A DNA stretch of 10,836 bases, from assembly GCA_937930625.1 (NCBI GenBank), contig CALHBW010000206.1:1-10836 (forward strand), read 5' to 3'. The notes under the pieces were generated by a model. It searched no databases. It was not told where the DNA came from and worked only from the letters and a program-made list of their open reading frames with translations. Position 1 is the first letter of the stretch, and each line of letters starts with the position of its first letter. Source of the stretch: an uncultured Saprospiraceae bacterium. GTDB taxonomy: Bacteria; Bacteroidota; Bacteroidia; Chitinophagales; Saprospiraceae. A program made the position numbers and the translations under genes. Positions 5,934 through 10,836 of the stretch are shown here, in pieces.

Positions 5934-8672
5934 CTACTGAATGACAGTAAAATGTTTGGCGGTTTGTTTACCGTCTATCATTAAATTGAAGTAGTAAATA
6001 CCTGTATTCAGATTATCCAATTCAATTTGATACTGATGTATATCCGCCTGACTTTGAATCTGACCGGATTGTACCACTTTACCTAATGTATTGTAAATCA
6101 GATAATTTAGATTATCATTATTTTTTATTTGAATATCAATATTAATAAATTGACGGGCAGGATTTGGGTAGAGATTGACGAGCGTATCATCTGTTTCAAT
6201 CGAATTATCCGACATATCCAAGCGGCAATTGCAGCAGCCTGTCATACTGTTACAGAAACTACTCCACGAAGCAGCGAAGTTATTACCGCTACTCACACGC
6301 GAGTCTGTACCCGCCGCGCAAATATTCGCTAAATTAGTATCATAACAACCTGATAAATTATTATTTTTAAGTGCCAAAAACCCTAAATTGGTCAAATTGC
6401 CATAGGATACGGGGATGCTACCCGTAAATTGATTGCCACCAATACCGAGATGGGTAAGTTGCGCTAAGTTGCCGATTGTAGAAGGTAGTGTGCCACTTAA
6501 TTGATTGGAAAACAGCCATATTTGACGCAATTCACTCAAATTACCAATCGTAGTGGGAATACTGCCAGACAGATTATTTGTATGTAGATTAAGTCTTTCG
6601 AGACTTGCCAAATCACCAATTGAAATAGGAATTATTCCTGTCAGATTATTTTGTGGCAGGTTAAGTTCGGTCACACAAGCATTGGCGTTGAGTGTGACAC
6701 CATACCAAGCATCTATCGGTTGGGAAATATCCCATTGTGTAGCCCAGCCCAGCCCATTGGTGGCGTCGTATAAATCAATGAGTATGAGCGAATCAAGGTA
6801 TCGACAGGTCTGTGGAGGAGTACCCGCGCAACTGCCTGCTGTGGAGGTACAAAAGTCACTCCACAAGGCATCAAAATTGTTGCCTGAATTGATATTAGAG
6901 TTGCCCGCAGCATCGCAAATATTAAGGAGATTTTCGTCAAAGCATCCTGAAAGCTGGTTTTGGGGTACAGTGAAGAGGATTAAATTGGTCAGATTGCCAT
7001 AAGATGCAGGTATAGCTCCTTCTAATTGGTTCTTTCCTGCCCCTAAATGCGTGAGATGCGTCAAGCTAGCGATTTCTTCCGGTAGCGGTCCGCTCAATTC
7101 ATTATTGAACACCCATATTTGACGTAATTCAACGGCATTGCCAATAGCAGCAGGTATGCCTCCCATCAGGCGATTGGAGTGTACATTGAAGCGCACCATA
7201 CTAGTCAAATTACCTATTGCCGGAGGAAGGACACCAAAAAGATTATTTTGAGCGAGGTTTACCTCAGCGACACAGCCATCAGCATTGAGCGTAATACCGT
7301 ACCAAGTATCCATTGGTTGAGCAAGATTCCATGTTGTTGTCCATGTCGGTCCGTTGGTAGATTGAAATAGGGTCAGTAATGCCAATGAATCTGTGTAGCG
7401 GCAGGTCGGAGCAGGTGGTGGTGTACAAGCCCCCGCTTCGGTTGCACAGAAATTGGTCCACAGAGCATCCAAGTTATTGCCGGAGTTGATTCGTGCGTTG
7501 GTGCCTGCCGCGCAGATATTGGATAGATTGCCGTCGAAACAGCCGGAAAGGTCGTTATTTTTGAGCGCGAGAAAAGCCAAGTTACTCAAATTTCCATAAG
7601 ACACAGGTATGTTGCCCGTAAGTTGGTTGCCGCCGATACCTAAATGGGTGAGTTCGCCCAAAGTACCGATTTCAGGGGGAAGTGTACCACTTAATTGATT
7701 GGAAAAGAGCCAGATTTGGCGGAGTTCGGTAGCATTAGCAATTTCGGGCGGGATGTTGCCGGAGAGTTGGTTGGTGTGCAGTAAGAGGCGAGTCAGCGCG
7801 GAGAGTTCACCGATTTCTACAGGAATTGTTCCGACCAAATTATTGTTAGACAAATTCAATTCCAATACATTACAACCATCTGCATTCATGGTGACACCGT
7901 GCCATGTGCTGACTGGGGCGTTGAGATTCCATGTGGTGTTCCAATTTGCGCCATTGGTGGCGTTGTATAGTGAGACGAGGGAGAGGGAATCTTGCTCTGT
8001 ACAGGCAGAGATGAACGAGCAGGATTGCAGTATTTGACTTGCACTATTGCAGCCAGAAGCATTGTCCTGAATATCGCTTTGTCCGTTATTTTGGAGGTAA
8101 TTGCACATAAAAGAAGCATTGCAGGTTGAGAGCTTAGGATTATAGGCAATTTGTAAACTTGAAACGCTAGTCAGGTTATTTAATCCATTTAGACTTATTA
8201 ATTCGTGATTTCCACCGTCAATGTAATAGGAACCACCTTGAAAATCTTCATGATAATAATATCCAATTTCCAGATGCCCACCTATCAAACTTAGGTTGCT
8301 AAATCCTGTCAAATCAGTGAGTCCATCTAAGTGTCTTAATCGCAAATCGCCTCCTATCGTAGTTAGGTTTTCGAGTCCTGCAAGACTGCTCAATAGAAGT
8401 GGTTCACCTCCAAATGGATTTGCCTCTGTTCCGCTGATAAATAAATCACCATTGATAATAGTGATATTTGATAATGCTTGCAGACTGACGATATCATAGT
8501 AATCACCTACAATCGAAACATTTCCCTGAATTTCTGTACAATTCGGATAATTGACCGCAAAATCATCAATCTCCTGTTGTGTTTCAAAAGTAATATACTG
8601 CTCTGTCGGGCATTGCCCAAGAGCCATGTAATTCAAAGTGAAAAACATTAAAATGAGTGTTATTTTTTTCAT
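5934..8672 (-). CDS. T9SS-secreted surface protein with receptor-L-like domain and three LRR modules
   Basis: I chose the ATG at 8672 (912 residues) because the signal peptide starts there: MKK, hydrophobic core, ending LGQ at residue 20. An in-frame ATG at 8711 would add 13 polar residues before it and is less likely. Numbering from 8672, residues about 21-218 form a receptor-L-domain-like beta-helix (repeats of GL-NLT-IGGDL-I type). Three LRR modules follow at 224-423, 424-622 and 623-814. A type A T9SS sorting domain (about 830-912) begins with LVNLYPNPA and ends with GIYYFNL-IDGK-T-HFTV, with the final basic/hydrophobic pattern of the Por secretion tail. It should cross the inner membrane by Sec and the outer membrane by T9SS, then be released or anchored at the surface. 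No enzyme domain is seen, so an adhesin or ligand-binding role is inferred. The gene lies upstream of and parallel to the LRR protease and is divergent from the gene at 8876. Confidence 0.92.
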   Translation of the reverse strand: MKKITLILMFFTLNYMALGQCPTEQYITFETQQEIDDFAVNYPNCTEIQGNVSIVGDYYDIVSLQALSNITIINGDLFISGTEANPFGGEPLLLSSLAGLENLTTIGGDLRLRHLDGLTDLTGFSNLSLIGGHLEIGYYYHEDFQGGSYYIDGGNHELISLNGLNNLTSVSSLQIAYNPKLSTCNASFMCNYLQNNGQSDIQDNASGCNSASQILQSCSFISACTEQDSLSLVSLYNATNGANWNTTWNLNAPVSTWHGVTMNADGCNVLELNLSNNNLVGTIPVEIGELSALTRLLLHTNQLSGNIPPEIANATELRQIWLFSNQLSGTLPPEIGTLGELTHLGIGGNQLTGNIPVSYGNLSNLAFLALKNNDLSGCFDGNLSNICAAGTNARINSGNNLDALWTNFCATEAGACTPPPAPTCRYTDSLALLTLFQSTNGPTWTTTWNLAQPMDTWYGITLNADGCVAEVNLAQNNLFGVLPPAIGNLTSMVRFNVHSNRLMGGIPAAIGNAVELRQIWVFNNELSGPLPEEIASLTHLTHLGAGKNQLEGAIPASYGNLTNLILFTVPQNQLSGCFDENLLNICDAAGNSNINSGNNFDALWSDFCTSTAGSCAGTPPQTCRYLDSLILIDLYDATNGLGWATQWDISQPIDAWYGVTLNANACVTELNLPQNNLTGIIPISIGDLASLERLNLHTNNLSGSIPTTIGNLSELRQIWLFSNQLSGTLPSTIGNLAQLTHLGIGGNQFTGSIPVSYGNLTNLGFLALKNNNLSGCYDTNLANICAAGTDSRVSSGNNFAASWSSFCNSMTGCCNCRLDMSDNSIETDDTLVNLYPNPARQFINIDIQIKNNDNLNYLIYNTLGKVVQSGQIQSQADIHQYQIELDNLNTGIYYFNLMIDGKQTAKHFTVIQ
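6231..8003 (-). repeat. Three tandem LRR modules inside the T9SS surface protein gene
   Basis: The modules, in protein order, are 7404-8003, 6807-7403 and 6231-6806. They have the same layout as those in the protease: Cys, DSL-L--L(Y/F), a W-P-W-G cap, GC or AC, five 24-residue LRRs, GC(F/Y), IC, a GNN-x-x-x-x-W-x-x-FC segment and a final Cys. Cysteine spacings are 43, 110 (111 in the first module, from a one-residue insertion after GC), 9, 22 and about 7. The LRRs are position-specific: the third always reads RQIW(L/V)F-N-LSG, the fourth LTHLG-G-NQ, and the fifth (V or A)SYGNL(S/T)NL. Linkers between modules are proline-rich (TPPPAPT, GTPPQT). Confidence 0.92.
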
Positions 8673-8875
8673 GTTGTTTTTATTTTTTGTTTTGAGAGAA
8701 TAAGAACACATTTAAATTATGAAAGCCAAATAGCTACTTTATCATTCCAATGACTTTACGAAACAAAATTATCCACCTTATTTCATATAATCTTCCCGAA
8801 TAAATCAAATAAATAAAACTTTTTAATTATTTTCGTCAAAAAAAATTATTGATAATCAATTAGTTAGATTATTTT
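8673..8875. promoter_or_regulatory. Divergent promoter region
   Basis: This 203-base AT-rich region lies between the divergent starts at 8672 (minus) and 8876 (plus), so it must hold promoters for both genes unless each is driven from elsewhere. A-rich sequence precedes each start and neither has a Shine-Dalgarno site. I could not assign Bacteroidota-type -7 (TAnnTTTG) and -33 (TTTG) boxes with confidence. The palindromic motif at 8847-8866 is the most distinct element. Confidence 0.55.
8847..8866 (+). promoter_or_regulatory. 20-base motif, copy 2: candidate operator or promoter element
   Basis: The sequence TATTGATAATCAATTAGTTA ends 9 bases before the ATG at 8876 and contains the perfect inverted repeat ATTGAT-A-ATCAAT (8848-8860). 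Its place makes it a candidate regulator-binding site or part of the promoter/leader of the helical-protein gene. An identical copy lies at 5823-5842. The regulator is unknown. Confidence 0.45.
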
Positions 8876-10357
8876 ATGATAAATTCAAATAAAGAAAAAC
8901 AGCCTTTTTTAGTACTTGAATTATTAGAAAATTTCTCCAAAAAAGAATTGAAAGGACTACGGCATTTTGTGGCTTGTCGATATTTCAATACCGATAAATA
9001 CGTAGTAAAATTGTTCGAAATCATTATAAATGAAGTGATTGGAAAGGAAAAAATGAATGAAGCTGTACAGACATACGTGTACGTACAGGTATTCGGTAAG
9101 GTGATAGGTACGAATTTGAATAAAAAAGAAAAAGCCACATTCAATGCCAAAATGAACGCCCTAACACGTCTCGCCGAGCGTTTTTTAATCGCGGAAGGTC
9201 TTGAAGAAAAAGAAGCCTATAAGAGTGATTTATTGTTGGAAAAATTATTGCAAAAAAAGCAATATCAACTCTTTGACCGTCATATTAATAAGGTACAAAA
9301 ACGTATAAAGAGTATAAGGAAAGACACTATTTACCAAGAACATCAACTACACATCAATCGCCACCGACTCAGCTATATAAACGCCAGAAGTATGCTTCGG
9401 AAAACAGATAACCTATACGAAATTAATCAACGACTTGACCTACGTTATCTGCTCGACAAACTAGACGTTTATCTCTCCGCACATTCTGTTCAGAAATATA
9501 TAAAAGGCAGAAGTTATGATTTTTTATATTCCAAAGAAATTGATTATCTAACAAATAAGCCCGAATATGCCGGGCAGCCCATTATTAAAGTTTACATGGC
9601 TGCTATCCAACTGACCATTGATAGAAGCTATGAAAATTATGGCAACTTATATGATTTATTAGAAAAATTTGAACAAAATATTCCACAAGAATTGTGTAAA
9701 GACAGCTATTTTTCACTACTCAATTTTTGGACTCACCAAGTCAAAACAGGCGATACAGATTCCTATCAGCAACAATTTGATTTGTACTCAATTTTAGACA
9801 AAAGAAATCTTCTAATTAAAGGCGGAATGCCTATTCAAAAATTTAAAAACATTATCACAGCAGCCTGTCATGTAGGCAATTATGAGTGGGCAGAGCAAGC
9901 AGTAGAGCGATATATCTCATATGTAGAACAAAAAAACCGAGACAATGTAAAGCGTTTCAGTCTTGGTGCGATTGCTTTCTATAAAAAGGATTATGATTCG
10001 TCAAAAGTGCATTTTTCTGAAATTGATAAAAGCATTAGCCCAATTTATGATTTGAATCACAAAATAATGGTTGCGAAACGGGAGTATGAGATAGGAGATG
10101 ACTATGATTTCACACTTACCGCTATGGAAAGTACCGAAAAACATATCTACGCATCTCGCATGAAAGAGGAGGAAAAAGCTCCTTATATAAGATTCATTCG
10201 AATGTTGATTAACTTATTCAATATCAAGCACAATATCGGAAAAAAAACGTTGAAAAGTGTCAAAAAAGAGCTACAAGCCACCGGACACATCAGCGATAAA
10301 AAATGGCTCGAAGAAAAAATAAAAGAACTCGAAAGCCAATCCGCTAAGATTTCTTAA
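8876..10357 (+). CDS. Helical TPR-like protein of unknown function (complete paralogue of the gene at 1-558)
   Basis: This 493-residue protein is predicted to be almost wholly alpha-helical and rich in Lys, Glu, Tyr and Asn. There is no signal peptide or membrane segment, so it is probably cytoplasmic. The N-terminal part (about 1-110: LLENFSKKELKGLRHFV, then a LTRLAERFL helix) and the Lys/Arg-rich middle (120-200) have no motif I can name. The C-terminal third (305-484) has TPR-like helix pairs (YEWAEQAVERY; SLGAIAFYKKDY) and matches the visible part of the gene at 1-558. ATG at 8876 is the first start in the frame and sits just after the palindromic motif. It is divergent from the T9SS LRR protein, and its last 14 bases overlap the 3' end of the PaaY-like gene. 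I do not recognise the family. A role connected with the neighbouring surface proteins is only suggested by position. The coding sequence is visibly more AT-rich than the LRR genes. Confidence 0.9.
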   Translation: MINSNKEKQPFLVLELLENFSKKELKGLRHFVACRYFNTDKYVVKLFEIIINEVIGKEKMNEAVQTYVYVQVFGKVIGTNLNKKEKATFNAKMNALTRLAERFLIAEGLEEKEAYKSDLLLEKLLQKKQYQLFDRHINKVQKRIKSIRKDTIYQEHQLHINRHRLSYINARSMLRKTDNLYEINQRLDLRYLLDKLDVYLSAHSVQKYIKGRSYDFLYSKEIDYLTNKPEYAGQPIIKVYMAAIQLTIDRSYENYGNLYDLLEKFEQNIPQELCKDSYFSLLNFWTHQVKTGDTDSYQQQFDLYSILDKRNLLIKGGMPIQKFKNIITAACHVGNYEWAEQAVERYISYVEQKNRDNVKRFSLGAIAFYKKDYDSSKVHFSEIDKSISPIYDLNHKIMVAKREYEIGDDYDFTLTAMESTEKHIYASRMKEEEKAPYIRFIRMLINLFNIKHNIGKKTLKSVKKELQATGHISDKKWLEEKIKELESQSAKIS

Positions 10358-10836
10358 TCTCATCCCAAGCCTCCAAAACCCGCATTTGAGTAGGGCGATT
10401 TTCGGGTACTTCGCGGAGTGGTTCGCACTCGCGTAGGCTATCGTAACACATCTTGGGTAAGGCTTGGTAGAGTGCTGTACCTTTCGTTTTCCAAGCCATC
10501 ATCTCATCGCTGATTTGACGAATGATTTTACCCGGATTGCCCACCACGAGGCTACGGCGCGGAATCCGAGTATCAGCCTTCACAAAACACAGCGCACCAA
10601 TGATACATTCCTCTTCAATAACAACATTATCCATCACAACGGCGTTCATTCCAACCAAGCAATTGCGCCCGATTTCTGCACCATGAATAATCGCTCCATG
10701 TCCTATATGTGCGCCCTCATGCAAGCGTACCGTCACACCCGGAAACATGTGTACCGTACAGTTTTCCTGCACATTACAACCGTCTCCAATGATGATACCG
10801 CCCCAATCGCCGCGTATCGCTGCACCCGGTCCGATA
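10344..10836 (-). CDS. paaY: PaaY-like gamma-carbonic-anhydrase-family hexapeptide protein (N-terminus outside window)
   Basis: About 163 residues are visible; the frame stays open to the window edge (IGPGAAIRGDWGG then IIIGDG precede the GTG at 10772, which is therefore internal). The protein is a left-handed beta-helix of hexapeptide repeats with a helical C-terminal tail. The gamma-carbonic-anhydrase site is present: RGDWG (Arg and Asp), Gln in VQENC, and three zinc-binding His in TVHMF and in HIGHGAIIHG (second and third His). The order VQENC-VHMFP, HIGH-AIIHG, GMNAVVMD, FVKA, VGNPGKIIR, AWK-KGT--YQ, C---L and EPLRE-P matches PaaY/CaiE proteins (about 196 residues), so about 35 residues are missing. 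PaaY has been described as a thioesterase relieving CoA trapping in phenylacetate breakdown; no other paa gene is visible, so a general thioesterase or carbonic anhydrase role is equally possible. It has no evident link to the LRR genes. Confidence 0.88.
   Translation of the reverse strand, partial: IGPGAAIRGDWGGIIIGDGCNVQENCTVHMFPGVTVRLHEGAHIGHGAIIHGAEIGRNCLVGMNAVVMDNVVIEEECIIGALCFVKADTRIPRRSLVVGNPGKIIRQISDEMMAWKTKGTALYQALPKMCYDSLRECEPLREVPENRPTQMRVLEAWDEIKKS

Noticed and set aside
1823..8003. CRISPR array or DNA-level tandem repeat
   Set aside because: The periodicity is 72 bases (LRR) and about 590 bases (module) within open coding frames with diverged DNA; there are no identical short repeats separated by unique spacers.
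8673..8711. Upstream start at 8711 for the T9SS surface protein
   Set aside because: It would place 13 polar residues before a textbook signal peptide; the ATG at 8672 gives MKK directly before the hydrophobic core.
10344..10772. GTG at 10772 as the true start of the PaaY-like gene
   Set aside because: The frame continues to the window edge with clear family sequence (RGDWGG and a glycine-rich hexapeptide turn), so the gene is merely cut by the window.

Overview
The window looks like chromosomal DNA of a Bacteroidota bacterium, probably of the Saprospiraceae or a related group. The signs are: a type IX secretion (T9SS) C-terminal sorting domain, a SprB-type repeat, a dockerin-like segment followed by a cohesin-like segment, AT-rich spacers, and A-rich leaders without a Shine-Dalgarno sequence. 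The lineage is inferred from gene content; no marker gene is present.

Layout, left to right. (1) 1-558, plus strand: the 3' part of a gene for a helical, TPR-like protein of unknown function. (2) 620-5476, minus strand: a 1618-residue secreted subtilisin-family protease carrying four modules of plant-type leucine-rich repeats (LRRs), then dockerin-like, cohesin-like, SprB-repeat and '3-coathanger stack' segments. (3) 5477-5933: a 457-base spacer with a compact hairpin cluster (about 5541-5660, best read on the minus strand), a short AAGTTT repeat, a palindromic 20-base motif and a terminator-like hairpin. (4) 5934-8672, minus strand: a 912-residue secreted protein with a receptor-L-like domain, three more LRR modules of the same kind and a T9SS sorting domain. 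(5) 8673-8875: an AT-rich divergent promoter region with a second copy of the 20-base motif. (6) 8876-10357, plus strand: a complete 493-residue paralogue of gene 1. (7) 10344-10836, minus strand: a PaaY-like gamma-carbonic-anhydrase-fold protein, cut by the window edge and overlapping gene 6 tail to tail by 14 bases.

The two large proteins are probably displayed or released at the cell surface. Their seven LRR modules share a strict six-cysteine spacing and position-specific repeat sequences, so they arose by duplication of whole modules. The two helical paralogues flank this pair. The spacer in the middle has a candidate remnant of a third copy's upstream region, which suggests repeated duplication of a [helical protein / LRR surface protein] unit. 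The PaaY-like gene appears unrelated housekeeping or catabolic metabolism.

The parts most worth following up are the structured RNA candidate upstream of the protease and the repeated pairing of an unknown cytoplasmic helical protein with secreted LRR proteins.
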